Numbered from the stretch's first letter, positions 37,601-50,570 are shown. The stretch: DNA of 64,000 nt from Ectocarpus siliculosus (GCA_000310025.1 FN649740.1:2643296-2707295); one strand, 5' to 3'. The notes: generated by a model from the letters alone, not told the origin. Numbers and translations: made by a program.

Positions 37601-40314
37601 CAAAGCGGCGCTGCTGCTCGGCCATGTCCCGGAAGGCTTGATCCAACCGTGCTATCAGGCTCTGAAACAATGTCACACGCAGTACGAGAGGCATTTAATG
37701 AGAAGGAGGTTCACCCAAAGGACATCCATCCGGTATATTATGGTGTGGAACTTCCGCTGGCAAGACAATGCCGGTGGAAGTGGGACAATACACACGGCCT
37801 CAGCTTGTTGTGTCCAGGGGTGGCGGAATGTGGGCACAAGTGAACGACATATCGCAGTAGACGACAAGACTATCCGTACATATTTCTTGCGGTGTTATGA
37901 TGTATGCATGCGAAGCATCAGGCGCTGGTGGCAAGACTGATCTCTCCCTCCGTTCTTTCCAAATGTTGGAGGTATGTTAGTCGGGATAAGGATCTGCCCT
38001 AGGTCTCGAAAGTAATGCGTGTTTCAGGGTGGTCAGTAACGCCCCACCGTCTCGAAAGGAATGCGTGGTTATAAGGTCAATTGACGATATCAACCAAAAA
38101 ATAAAGACCTCGCCCTATCTACATCGACCGACCCTTTCCAACCACGCTTTTTTGCGGAATCAAATTCTTAGTCATTTCTCGACGAAGGTTGGCCTATTGG
38201 TACATTCGGACCGACATCCGTTTGCTGTCTTCGGCTTGCGTCGGCCTTGCCACATCTGCAAGCGACTAGCTCACAATGCAGACTGCCATATGGGTACGTC
38301 CGATATCTAGCGGCCGAACTACCCCAGCAAGGAAGGCGTTGATAGACGAATCGATTGATTGGATGATGAATGGGCCGATTATTGTTCACCTTGCTAGATT
38401 TGCGCTCCATCGCGCCCGGTGCAACAGCCTTCCTGTCACCGCCCTGGCCGGCTCCCAACCCCTCGCTCTCCTCGCCCGACCCCGATACCGCTACCATCAT
38501 CTCTTCGGCAGAAGTCTGCGATTTTTTTGCTAGCTCTCGAGAGTGTCTCTCCTCTAAGGCCAGCTCCCTCCGGCGGCCATCCTCGTCCTTCTCCGACATG
38601 GCCCGCGAGAATTCCGTTCGCGCCTGCACTCACAGTTGCAGTGTTTGGGGTCTATCTGAGACAAAAATTAGCGTGAAAATGGCGGGCCCAGGGTGGTATT
38701 GGCGTAGAGGTTCGCTATGAAACCAACGTGTCCTTTGGCCCCGTGGGATGTTCGTCTATCCTCCCAGCTATTGAATTCTATTCGGGGTGGTGATGGTATT
38801 CTTCTACCGATCGGTCGGTTCATAGTGAAGGGGTTGGGATGCGTTTTCCCTTGTCGCTCGACCTGGTACTTGGCGAGATATCAGGGAGGATGCCAAAAGG
38901 TGGAAGGAAGACGGTACGCTTCACGGGTGAGTAGGAAGCTTGGTAGTGACTTGATATACTCCATGAATCGAAGTCTCCATCTCTCATTAGTAGAGCTTTC
39001 ATCTGATCGGGCTATGTATATACGACATCGTCTGTGGTGCACGTCGACCCAACCAATGCCGTCGTCAGTCACAAAAAGGGCCGACTGCTTGAAACGCCAA
39101 TATCACACGAGAGCGAAATATCAGCGCAAGAAAAATTTCGACAGGCACGGCGAAAGGAACGTCCACCGTTTACCTCAGCCAAATCACTCTTCGCCGTAGT
39201 CAAGCTCAACTCCGCCTTGGAACCTCACGCGTCAAAGAAACAAGCGCGGGGCACCCATCACCTGTGCCAGCTTTTTGCTAGCCCTGTCACCCCTGGCTGC
39301 CTCCGCCGCCCGCTCCTCTTCCGCTCTCCGGGCCCTCGCCCTCAGTGCGGCGTTCTCGCCCTCCACGCTCGCAAGCCTATCTCGCAGTGCGGCTATTGTC
39401 GCGACATGCCCCCCGCCACCCCCATCGCCGCGACCACCGCCGCTGCTTCCGCTGCCATCGACGCCGCCGCTCTCGTTCCGGAAGCCCGCCTCGAAGTGGT
39501 TGCCAAACAGGGAGTCATCGCCACCCCTTAACCCCGTCGCAGCTGCGCCTCCGCCGTCGAGGCGAACGTGCCGTCGGGAACGCTCCAAGAACGCCGACTC
39601 GGTCGTGGAAAGCTCTGCGGCCAAAGGAGGAGGCACGGGGTCCCATGCTGCTTCTCCTCTGGCCGCTCGTTGTCCATTCTTTCTTGCGGGATCGCTGAAA
39701 AGCGATGATTCTTCCTCGTCGTTGTGGCGCCAGTCGTCGTGTTTTATGTATTCTTCTGCACGGCTGCCACCTCCGTGGACGCCGCCGGCTGACTCAATAC
39801 TTCTGGCCTCGGCGACGCTTTCCAGCCTGTCCAGCAGCGTTTCTCCGGCGATTTTCTCGCCTGCCAAAGCTCCCGATGCTGCAGGCAAAGGATTAACGGT
39901 TTTCTCGCCGATACGGTAGTCTCCGACTCCGTTACTACCATCGACGTCACCCCCCCTGCCCCTCCGTTGCTGGTGGTTCTTGACCCGCTTGCTCCCGATA
40001 CCCCCGACCTCGTCGTTGAGGTTACCCTTCTTCTGCCGATGCCCGTGTGCCGCTGCAGTCACACCAACGTTCACAACTCCTAGGGAAGCAGGGCCGCCTA
40101 GTTCGTCTACCCCCATCTCTCGCGCCAGTCGCTCGCGCTCGATGGCAAAGCGCGCGATGGTTGCCACATTTGGCAACTCGCCGCCAACAGCACCACCGCC
40201 GCCGCCTGTTTTCCTGCTGGTGCCCTTCTTGCTCTTGTTGCTGCCACCTGATTTTGCATGATTTCTCCCGCCCGCTATGGTGCCCTCGCCGTAAACGCTT
40301 GACATACGCTCCAT
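19622..40314 (-). CDS. Large coiled-coil protein of about 1,858 residues, about 34 exons
   Basis: Start ATG at 40314 has a textbook GCCACCATGG context and an in-frame stop upstream. Exons in order: 39262-40314, 38390-38623, 37560-37661, 36856-36951, 36572-36673, 35932-36075, 35615-35681, 35062-35206, 34540-34693, 33576-33773, 32933-33028, 32575-32622, 32371-32469, 31607-31756, 31265-31379, 30809-31026, 30328-30553, 30241-30256 (doubtful), 29819-29909, 29214-29404, 28379-28775, 27769-27938, 27142-27235, 26525-26646, 25994-26111, 25213-25323, 24861-24974, 23761-23841, 23177-23296, 22322-22495, 21696-21770, 21081-21272, 20008-20160, 19622-19732. All phases close. The first 280 residues are Gly/Ser-rich. 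From about residue 310 on, nearly everything is Glu/Lys/Arg/Ala heptad-like helix (LREEAERLASAATEAERQRG, for example). No catalytic domain was seen. A structural role at cytoskeleton, centrosome or flagellum is possible but unproven. The 24.3 kb gap falls in an intron. Confidence 0.78.
23835..24345. repeat. Left flank of scaffold gap: low-quality copy of 24446-24957
   Basis: This stretch matches 24446-24957 from end to end, but its bases are increasingly corrupted into homopolymers to the right, as at the end of a poor read or contig. It holds a broken duplicate of part of exon 24861-24974 (around 24258-24345). It is best read as the same locus sequenced twice, not as a biological duplication. 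Confidence 0.85.
24346..24445. other. Assembly gap of 100 N
   Basis: One hundred N in a row, a conventional placeholder length. Because both flanks are the same sequence, the real gap size is probably negative, meaning the contigs overlap. Confidence 0.98.
25835..25950. repeat. CAA/GAC-type trinucleotide-rich tract
   Basis: An imperfect run of CAA, CAG, GAC and GAT triplets in the intron next to exon 25994-26111 of the large coiled-coil gene. Open frames across it are repeat artefacts. Confidence 0.8.
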
Positions 40315-40621
40315 GGTGGCTTTCGCGGTGTTTCGCTGATTGGTGATTTAAAGAAGCATGTTGAGGGACGCGGACATGATTGGATCAAAGTCGGGGCTTT
40401 CTTCCGTTGGTCTACGGTAGGGTCATGGTGACGGCCCGTCGGAAATCATCGGCACACGGTTGATATGGTTGATGCCTGCGTACTGCAAGCCCAAGCAGGG
40501 GGGTGTTCGCACAGACGATCTGCTCCTTATAACCTAACCTTGTCTCTAAACGTTGCGTGCTTTCTTGTGCGCTTGCCTTGTACGTCATGACCGAGCCTGG
40601 TTTCACCATAATATTTCTGTA
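40315..40621. promoter_or_regulatory. Short spacer between two tandem minus-strand genes
   Basis: These 307 bases lie between the stop of the 808-residue protein gene and the Kozak-context ATG of the large coiled-coil gene. They must contain the upstream gene's 3' UTR and the core promoter of the downstream gene. No TATA box, Inr or poly(A) signal was identified with confidence. Confidence 0.35.
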
Positions 40622-43600
40622 CTATGCTGATTTGGCTGCCGTGTGATTCGGCAGGAGCATCGTCACCTTCTCGAGGCGCACGGGCGAAGCCTTTTCGTTG
40701 CCAGAGCGCGCCGTTCTAGGCGCTCTTACCAACCCCGCTTCTTCGTTCCCTTCTGCGGTGATGTCGATGTCCTTCTCTGATTTTGGTCCAGCACTCATGG
40801 GGACTTCACCTCCAGAACGTTTGGGCATCGACTCCCCCAAGCTGGTGCCGCTACTCTCAGCATTCTCGTTCGGTCGCACTGTTTGCGAACCTTCCAAGCC
40901 GTCATCCCTTCGCGTATCTCTTTCCATGACGACTGCATCTCTCCCTTCATGGTTTGTGTTTCCGTCGGGATCCACCGCTTCTCCTGGCGGTCCTGGACGA
41001 GAATTATCCGCAGTCATAGTAGCGGCGCCAGCCTCGCGTCCCGTTGCTGCTGTGCCCGGCCGTCTTTCGTTTCCTGTTGTTGCGGCGATGCACTCAGGGA
41101 GCGGTTCAGACCTCGGTCGCAGAGCGGGTTCGCCCGACAAGCTGCTAGCATCCCCGCTGGACCAGGTGGCACCAGCGGTGGTTGCACCACCGGCAAGAGC
41201 GGCACCGGCAGGGTCCGGAAAGCCCGAGGCTCGGATGGAATCAAGCTTGCGGCATATCTCCATGCAGTTTCCGCACACCGTGACTTCGTCGTAGTATGCC
41301 TGCAACCAAAGAGACAGGAAGGGGCAAGGCTTCGAATCATTACGTTCGCCGTTAGCGTGGGGAAGGCAGGGGGTGGAATGGAATGCTCACTCGCATGGGT
41401 GCTTCTTCAAGATGCTGTCTCTAGAAACGCCTTACATTGTGCGGGAGGGTGGGTTACTGTAGAGTTGTAGTTGGATGGATGAGGACGCTAGCCAGGAAAA
41501 GCCGGTCTCGCTTCCAACCGTGCAAGCCGTCGCTCTCTATATGGAGCCAACGCCGACCTGCTCGTACTAGAGCTGCAAATAATGAGTGGTGTTTAGGGAT
41601 AAACATGCAAGAACGTGATAGCTAAACATGTACCAGCGAAAACGGCTTGAAGGTAGTGCTCACATCACTATTTAATGATCATCAGTTCGGACACTTGAAT
41701 CGTTTCGCCTGGATTATGAAGGTTGCCGCACGATCCACCTTCTCCTAATCCGCCCCCCCTCCTCTTATCCACCTCACTCTCCCCTCTGCTGCGGCATTCT
41801 GTCGACGCCCAGTCCAGCCTCATCAAAACCCCGTCCTCGTTCACGTCGAGCGCCGCCGGTTTTGAAGCCGAGAATAAGCTTTTAGCTGCGTCAATTGATT
41901 TTCTCTCACCTGCGGATTTGCGCTGGCTAAGGAAAGCTGAACCTGTTGATCGTACTCCCGCCAGCGCTGTGAAAGAGAACAGTTGGTACCGCTGCCACCT
42001 TTGACACCGGAGCCAGGTTTTCTGTCGTCGGCACCGATATGCAGCGGCTCCTCCCCCCACAGAAACGACTCTACAGCCCTGGCTAGGAGCACTGAACGCG
42101 CTGTCATCTGGTGCAGGGAGGTTGTTCATAGGAGGGAGGGGAGGGTGGTCAGAACATCATGTGGCACGTCCAAAGGTGTGCACGTTGGGTCTCTCTTTGT
42201 TCTATGTATAAAAGTAACAAACGCCAAACCGACAGCAGTCAACACTGCCTGAGCTGCTGCTGTTGTCCTCGGGACATTTTCCAGTGTATCCTACGGCATG
42301 TGTTGGTGACGCCTTCAAATAGCGCTCGTACCCACGTCGTTGAGACGCCCATGCCGATCTTCTGCTACTATGTACCCGTGACGGTGCACAGTAATCAGCC
42401 CTACGGCGAAGAGCTTGCTACAGCTTCGAAATTTTGCAATGCTACAATATAACTTTCAACTCGAAGGAGGATTTGGTATGGACAATAAGCTCCGAATGTC
42501 TACCAAAATTCACCTTAAACCGAGCCTTAGACAACTCATCGAAAGAGGCAGGCGAAGACGAGCCCTCGAAGACAGCCTTGGCGTTGCCAGCATCACTTCC
42601 GTCTCCTCGGTGCTCCTCGCTGGCGAGGTTTCCCTTGTAGCGGGCCTCCACGAGTTGCCACCTTGGCGAGTCTCGGCCATGCGAGGCACTCCCTCTCCTG
42701 TCCACTGGACGCTGTGGTTAAATAGCCGGAATGCGTGGCCGGATAGATCCATCCAAGCCACCATATGAGGGAGTAATGAACACAGGGGACGACACGAAGG
42801 TTGAGAGAGGTGCAGGCTGGTATTGGCATTACTGATGAACACGCACACAGCGCCCAGCGGAGGGGAACAAAGCACACATCAGCAAATAGCCATGCAAACA
42901 AACGTGTTAAAGGCCTTCAAACGATCATTGTTCGTCTCTGCATTCGGCAGGTGCAGGGGGGGTAAACAGTCCATGTGTTCCTGCATGACGTAGAGAATCT
43001 CTCTGAACGCGAACCGAGTAGGTCTCGACCTACTCCTCACGGGGGTCTGGGATCATTTTGTGGCCCCTCGACTCACCTCACGCCAGCAGCACAGCCCGCG
43101 TAAGGCGCTGGAGTGAACGTTTGCCACGTACACTCCTCTCTTCTTCTCAATGATGGGCGCCCTTTCTCCCTCCCCCTCCTCCCCTTTAGACCTACTGTTG
43201 TGATCACCAGAGGCACTCCTCGGGCCCAGCATAGTCGAAGGGATCGCGGGGAGTTCCCCTGTCATCGACGAACCCTCATTGTTTGCGAGCTGCTTCCGTA
43301 CAGAGACATCTTCCGCGATCGACTGTCCGTTTGATCTTGCCGACGTTGGTTGACGTCGTGCACTTCCTAGAGGAGTGCTGCCACTTCCATCGAGGGGGGC
43401 AGCGATTTGCGGAACAACAGGTGTATTGCCGAGGAGGGGGGGCATGTGTACTGAAGACGGGCTAGACACTCCCACGCCACCCCCCTTGCCGTCGTCAATA
43501 TCACCCTGCCTTTCCTCTCTCGAACGGGTGGTATCGTCTGATGAAGGAAAGGTAGACAGTTCAGAACTTAGAATAGAAGGATTTGACGGTCCAATCCCTG

Positions 43601-44495
43601 GCGTAGATGGCACTGTCACGGAAGGCAAAGAAGTCAGCCAGAGCTCTCCGTTGTCGTCAACAACAAAATCAGCTTTGCACGTTAGAACCTTCTGCTGCTG
43701 GCCTTCGTTGCCAACCTCACAAGCGAGTCGTGTGGTCAGGAATGCTACAAGGCTGCCCAGGGCTCCCTCCGTCTCGCTTCGAAGTCTAACGGACTCCGGA
43801 TCGTCGCCCTCGACGATCGACTCGTTCCTAGGTACCGCGACACCTTCAGCAGCGGCGAGTTTGTCTACCGAATCTGGCACTCGATACAACGGGGAAACCC
43901 TATGTAGAGAGTAAGAGGGTGGTCCTTCCTCTCCTTGGCAGTGGTAGCATGCCCGCAAGAAAGAGTTCGATCCGTTTTGCGGTCGAAGGTAACATTGGAG
44001 TGTTGCACCTAACACCTCTTGCGGCATCTCCTGCGACGATCCGGCCAGCAGTATGGCCTCTCGCAAAGCCTGCTGGTCTAAGACGACGCGCTCCTCCGGG
44101 TATTCGCCAATTCGGGGGCGTGTTGGTGTTAGCAGGGCAACAAATCTCTCGGTATTTCGGGGATTCGCCAGCGCAAAACTATCGAATCTTTCGGCGATCT
44201 TGGCCGGACCTTGCGCCCTTTTCTTGCTCGTGACATGGCCCGTCTTCGCGGTGAAGACCCAGCTCTCGACCTCGCCAGAGTCGTCGAGTTTCACGGTGTC
44301 CACCAGGCGCATCCCCGCCCATTTTTTCTTCCACAACGAGGAAGCTTCGGCATCGGCATTGCGAATGCTGCTGCTCTTTTGTCCCGATAGCGCTGCTGCT
44401 ACCCACCTGGATGGCAGCAGCCCGGTGCTCGTGCCGCCAGCATCGCTTCTAGATCCGGTGGCCTCGAGAGAGACTGCATCTTCTCGAAACCCCAT
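40622..44495 (-). CDS. Unrecognised 808-residue protein with a C-terminal Cys pair motif
   Basis: Four exons with closing phases: 43077-44495, 42514-42645, 41910-42107, 40622-41299. A TGA lies in frame just before the ATG at 44495, though an upstream non-coding exon is possible. The first 300 residues look globular (KKWAGMRLVDTVKLDDSG, then YSLHRVSPLYRVPDSVDKL, then a strand-like FVVDDNGELWLTSLPSVTV). A Ser/Pro/Gly linker follows, and the last exon opens with AYYDEVTVCGNCMEICRKLD before a disordered tail. The CGNC with nearby C could bind a metal or form a disulfide, but no finger family is matched. From memory, the order of a globular part ending in DxxGxxWL and a later EVxVCxxC motif recurs in uncharacterised protist proteins; I cannot verify this here. 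Function is unknown. It lies head-to-head with the CCDC148-like gene. Confidence 0.7.
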
Positions 44496-44756
44496 TACAT
44501 ACTGTCACACTAGTTCGACATACGGCCGTACTAGACTCCCCTTTGGAGTTCTTACCTATGCATATGTAAGTGCAAATCCACGTCTTTTCTGCCCCCCTCG
44601 GATACGCAGCTGTGGGTGCATCGTCACAAGATGTGTTCGAAACGTCATCAGTTGCACCGCATTTTGGCATGTGTTGTTGCGTTGTTGGCGCGCGTAGTGC
44701 TCTCTCCTCCCACGTACCTGGACACAAGCAAGGCGGTAAACGTACATGGGGTACAT
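44496..44756. promoter_or_regulatory. Putative bidirectional promoter between divergent genes
   Basis: Only 261 bases separate the start codons of the 808-residue protein gene (-) and the CCDC148-like gene (+). If both starts are right, this interval must drive both and hold both 5' UTRs. No TATA box or RFX X-box was recognised by eye. Confidence 0.45.
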
Positions 44757-47700
44757 ATGAGTTCAACTAATTCGAGGTCAAATGTGGGCGCGATCAGGTC
44801 CATGCAGATAGATCGGGGAGCGAGAATCAGGACCTTCCGACAGCTGCACGCTCTGGACACCGCGGAGATCCGAGCACAAGATCCGCCGCATGTCGATGAC
44901 ACCAACGGGGAACGGTACACACAGGTACACACACTCCTGTAGGCGTCACGGATTGTAGACGGATAGCAAGACACGCACACCTGTAGCGTTCCGAGGGCCC
45001 ATGAAGATACCTGCAGTTTTTACACTGTGCTTTGCGGGTGGTGCAGGCGCTGGATCGCCTTACGAGTTTCAAGCTGCGGCACAAGAAGCGTGTGCGGCAG
45101 GATCGGTGGAAAGCAGACTGGCAGCAGGAGGATGCGCAACTTCAATGCGCGAGCAAGGAGCTCACGAAATCGATCGAGGTAGCTACTGGCAAGCGCACGG
45201 CCGCTCGGCGTTAGAGTCTATGGCTGATTGTCATGTGATCGTCAAACGGGTTGTCTATTTGCCGTAGGGCGACAGAAGATAGCACACCCCCTCGTCAGAT
45301 TCTGAAAGCCCGGCTACCACGACGAGGAGGAATCCACAATTACTTTACACGCTTTCAGAAATCTCTTAAGCAGGTGGTTTCAACGCTGCCGTTTCGGCTT
45401 CATCGCTCTTTCTGGTGTGGAGCAATCGGGTTTTGAAAATCGGTGTAGGGGGTGCGATATCTTGTGTCATCAAAGGTATATCAACAACCGTTTGTTTCCA
45501 TACTACTGTATCACTGCACACGATCTACGCATGGTAGCTGCTGACTTCGAACGTCGTCCAGTGCAAAGGATTCGGCAATTCGAATCACGGCGAAGTGGTT
45601 GCTTCCGCTTCTTCGTGAGTACACTTTTGGAAGGAACCGTTGCATCCTTCTCACGAGGTATCGGAGTCTTTCGTGTGACGTTGTGACCTTGGATCGTGGA
45701 GCTCTTTAGCGAGAGGCAAGATAGGTTATGAGGTGAACTCTGCGAAAGAGGGTTGACGAAGAGATGGCAGAAATAAAAACAAATTCTGCGGTTGGAGCTT
45801 GTCACGCGCCGTATGGTTGTCATGAGCGTAGCGGTATCGACGTAAGCGCACCGGTGCTGCTGAATTATCAAATTGCAGGTATTTCTAAAGGCATCTACAC
45901 AGAGGAACGGAGGCTGTCATCCTATCGCCCCGGCTTGGGGTGGGCCTAACTTTTCACCAACTGGCGAAGGCGTTACGATCCATGATCGAGACACAAGTAC
46001 CATCGGCGGGAGTGAGTCGCATGGGATCTCGACGAACGGTATCAATCTCGACTTACAAACAGAGGGTAGTACTGGAGCATCACAGCCATCACCCCAGCGG
46101 CCGCCGCATGTGCCGAAAGAGCTTGCCGACCTCTATGCGAGTGCGCAAGAACTGGAGAGAGACCGACTTTCAGATTTGCAAGCCGACCGCTCTCACATCC
46201 AAGAGCTTAGGGCTATTGTCGCGGAATTCGTGTCCAAGAGTACCGGCGGGTCCCAAGAAGGCGTCGTGGCAGAGCTGCTTGTTCAGGTGACAACACCACA
46301 CACTCGATGCCTGCCGCAGACGCGAGGCAACTAAAGAGACGGTGGTTTCTATTGTACATCCGGTACTGTAAGTACGGGTTGGTGGATTTGTGGTGTAATT
46401 GGCCGGTGTTACATTGCTTGTGTGGGCGATGCGATGGCAGTGCGCTTAACCACGCCGTTCTCGGTCACATCCCGCTACTCTGTTGTCGTGTACGCTCCAA
46501 TTGCAACACGCTATCACACAAACACTCTCGAGCAAGGAGATCTTGAGGGATTCGAAATGCAGATTGAAAGCCGAACGTGACAACAGAAACACGCAGTACA
46601 AAGGAGAGCTGCATCTAAAAGAAGGAGTACTGGAGAATAGAAGCGAAACAATCTGGTGCATAAAGGACATGTATAGAGCGACATTAAGCAATCATTGATC
46701 ACGAAGTGGGGAACAAATCCGAGGGGAATAGGACAGTTGACCCCTTCTCGCGGCAACAGGGAAGATAAGCACTGCGTTGGGGAGGGCGTTGGGGTTCGGG
46801 TGGCAATGCCGTAGAAGTAACACGTTCCACAACATGCAAACTCTTTTACACTTTCTGTCCGACCGCGTTCTAGTTGCAGCTGCCGAGATGCGTTGCAGCT
46901 GCCGAGACTCGCTGCAGCTGTCAGATAATCCGAGGTAGGCAACCGCCACAACTCTAAGAAAGGAAGCATGAGTATCGGCACGTGGTCGTCTCACTGAAAC
47001 CCAGGCACGTGTGGCGCATACAAAGGCTGGAACCTATCTCGCTGAACGGTCGAGAGAGTTAGAAGCCGAGGTGGATAGCTCGAAGCGGGCCCTGGCTTTG
47101 GCGCTCTCCCAAGACCGAGCAGACCGTTGGTCCTCTGAGTTCGCTTCAGTGCTAGCTAGCATTGGGTTCAGCGAATGGGAGCAGAGTGCTGACGTCAGCG
47201 GAGACTCGGGCGTTGACGAATTTCACGGAGCAATGATGCGCTTGGAAATCTCCAGCAGGCGAGGCGTCCGCGACGTTAGTAGTGCTAAATGATATAGTCC
47301 GGCAAACACCCGGGTGGTTGGTTATTGACTTTGAAACATTGACACCATTAGACGCGGCACCGTTAGGGGTAACCTCTTAAAATATCGAGGCAGAGTCTGC
47401 ACCAGCTATGCTCTCCAGTCCTCTAGAAGCATGAGCAAATAAATGGATTGCTCGAAAAAAAGCCTCAGCCCTTTCGCCGGCGGCACCCTAGGTAGGGGCG
47501 GAATTCTTAGAGACTTTGGCCATCATTGATAGCCCGTTCTGGTCCCTCCCTGACGTTCATCATACGGCGCTCGTGGGTGTTTCAGGCTGCAGGCTCTCGA
47601 GGCCCAACATGTTTCAACGCTTACCGCATTGCGTAGCGACTTCCTGCGAGATGCGGCGGGGTCGACTTCTGCAGGTAGCGCGGAGGCCGCGCTCGATCAG

Positions 47701-50570
47701 AACGGCGGCTGGCCCTCCGACCGGCACTTCAGGTTAGACCGCATTTTCCATAGAACTGCTCATCGAAAGTGCTCCAAAAATTGTGGAGACCAAGCTATAG
47801 AAAGGTGTGTGAGATTCACGAGTTTTTCGAGTAAAGGAACAACCCTGCAGCAGCGTCACCGGCGTCCCACCCCCTTTTTGCCTTCCCTTCACAGCCAACT
47901 CTTGTCTGTCTTTCCGGTTTGAGCTCTTCATCCACGCAGCCGTTCGGCTCGTTTCTAACGGCTCTACAACATACGAGACTAAACGGCCCAGGGTTCTCTA
48001 TCAAGCCCCCTTTGCGGCAGAATAATAGTGCGTTTGCGTCTTGAGCTTCTGTTGTTCCGTTGTCTTCTGATGAGCATCATCATGCGTTCGACAACCAATC
48101 CAAAGGTTCATGAAAGTTATCAAGGCTGCGAAGGGAGCCACCGGTGGAGCGGTCGGCGGTGCCGGTGGGTACCTAGGTGGCTCGTCAGACTCGAGCGGCG
48201 CCACGACGAAGCGTCTGGTGGCCGGCCTGCCTGGGGTGTTTCCCGCCGAGATATCCAACCACGAGTCTTGGTACCGTCTGCGAGGCGTCTTCCTAGCGAA
48301 GAAGAGAGCCGAAAAGCAGGTGCGGCATGGATGCAATGTCGCTTCTGCGCGGTGACAGTGATAGCAATAGGACGCAAAAGCTGTGTGTGGCCCTGGATCT
48401 ACTGAGAGATCAAACGTTAAGGCAAGTCGGACGGGCATGGTCTTAAAGTGCGTGGTTTTCCCCATATTATCTGATAGCGGGGTGGGGGGAGGACCGACCG
48501 CCCTTTCGACATATTTTGGGCTTGTTAGAGGCACGCGCGGAAAGTGGAGGAACTTGTTATCTGGGGCAAGAAGGCGCTCGAGACACTGCGTAACGAGGAG
48601 AGGGAGTCGGCGGCGAGGGCGATCGAGCAAGAAGAGCGCGAACGTAGGCGCAAGGAACTCGACAAGTGAGTTGACTCACATGAAATGCGTTTTCAGATCA
48701 AACTAAAACATGTCTTTCCCGACTTATCTGAGAACACCCGTTCGTACTGTTGGTACTGTAGGTTCACCAACAAGCTCCGGTGCCCTTTGTTTAGCTCCGT
48801 TCAGTGTTGCTGGCGCCTCCGGGCTTTCCTGTGCTTCTTCGCACACGGTGGGGTTGTGCGAATGTGCCTGGGGATGACGTGACAAACCAGTCGCGTCACC
48901 AGCTGCAAGAAGGATGGAAAGGAAGAAAGTTTAAGGTTTGCATTCGTGAGGAGAGAAAGAACTGCGGTGAAGGTTTGATCACCAACATCCAAGGCCGCTA
49001 CTCCGTGACCAATGGTCCGGACTCTTTCACTTCAGGCGCTCTCTCTGTGCAACGTTGCCTTTGTTGTCTCGACAACAACCGTCGTCTGGTGGCACAGCTT
49101 GCTGCGAGAGCAAGGGAAAGCACGAGAGCGCCGAGAGAAGGAGAGCCGGGAGCGCGTGGAGAAGGCGTTGCTGGACAGGGTTGTCAGAGAGACCGAGGAG
49201 GCGGAGAGAAAAGCGCTGGAAGACGAGCGCAAACGGAGCGCCGTAGCGCAATACCAGTGAGTCAAATTCCTCAGCGACGAAACAGATGTGTTGGACGGGG
49301 GAGCGTTTTTCGACCAGCAGCCGCCGAGGTGAAATAAACTGGTGGGTGGTGGCTCCCGTGGGTACGCTTTTGAATGCTATTGGTTGGCAATTTAGATCGG
49401 TACGGGTTTCTCCTCCGCAAACCTTGAAGGCAGTGGTTGTAACGCGAAAAGACGGTAATGGTCTCAATGAGATCAGCAACCTCAAGACAGGTGGGCTGGA
49501 TGCTTTCAGCTCGGAGTTGTCATGTCTTGCAAGAAGGCGCTGGTGGCAGCCCCCATCGCACATTACTTCTATAACTCAGATTTCCTCGCGTTTCTAAACA
49601 CATGCGGTAGACTAACTGCCCCCGTCTGGCGACCAACGCGTTGGCCGTGAATACGTACTCCTGCAGTGCAAGTTTACAAGAGCTAAGAGCCCGAGAGACG
49701 GATGCATGCGAGGCGGCAGCCAGGGCGGAGGAGGCCGAGCGGGCCCAGCGAGTGCCGGTCAACCGGAAAAGGGTTGGGTTCCGGCAGGAAAAAGCACGTG
49801 AAAAACAGGTGTATCAGCGTTCGTGTGAACCTTACCGGTTGTCTGTTAAATCGTTTCGCATCAATCGATGCCGCGCCCTGTGGGCGGCTTACCACTAGAA
49901 CTGTCTTCTGGCATGCAGTTAGGATGCACTTTGACGACCGACGCTATTTTTGTCAGGCGAGGCCACGTATACGCACCGCCAAACGATGGGCATCTGGAGG
50001 GTTGGTACAAGCTCTGGTTGGACGCCCCCGCCCCCGACATGTCGTCGAACGCCTTCCGTCATATGTAGATGGCTGTCTTCCAGTTTCAGCAATATTTTTA
50101 AGAAAGCGGACAACGTCCGTCAACACGTTTGTTTGCCACTGTGGAGGGGATAGAAAATGCTGTAGATTACCAGGTTTTGCTTGCTTGCTTGCCCCCCCAC
50201 GCACCCTTCACCGCGCTCCTTGTCTTATTGTATCGGCGCCGGCGGTGATGGCTGGTTCTTCTTCGGTGTTTTCAGGAAGAACGCGAGAGGCGGGAACAGG
50301 AAGCAAAGGAGCTGGAGGAGAAGCGGATGCAGGTCCTACAGAGGCTGGCGGCGAGCGTTCCGTACGCCGAGGCTTGCGCCAACGCCGAGGCCAAGCTTGA
50401 CCATATCACAGGTGATCAACGACTGGTGACTGGTGGTATATTGACAGCGGGGGTGGTGGGGTTGGACCGTATAGCGCAGGCGAATCATGATTGGCGGACG
50501 GTGTGCTTTGGCGCGCAAAATCTGTCCCCTCGCAGACGCTATCAGCAGCAGCAGCAGCAGCAACAGCACC

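Noticed and set aside
39275-39919. Plus-strand gene in the 214-residue frame
   Set aside because: It is the antisense shadow of the first exon of the large minus-strand coiled-coil gene; the composition is Pro/Ser-rich from reversed Gly/Ala codons.
19622-44495. One giant minus-strand gene joining the unknown protein and the coiled-coil protein
   Set aside because: There is a stop at 40622 with no nearby donor, then a perfect Kozak ATG at 40314 preceded by an in-frame stop, so two genes fit better.
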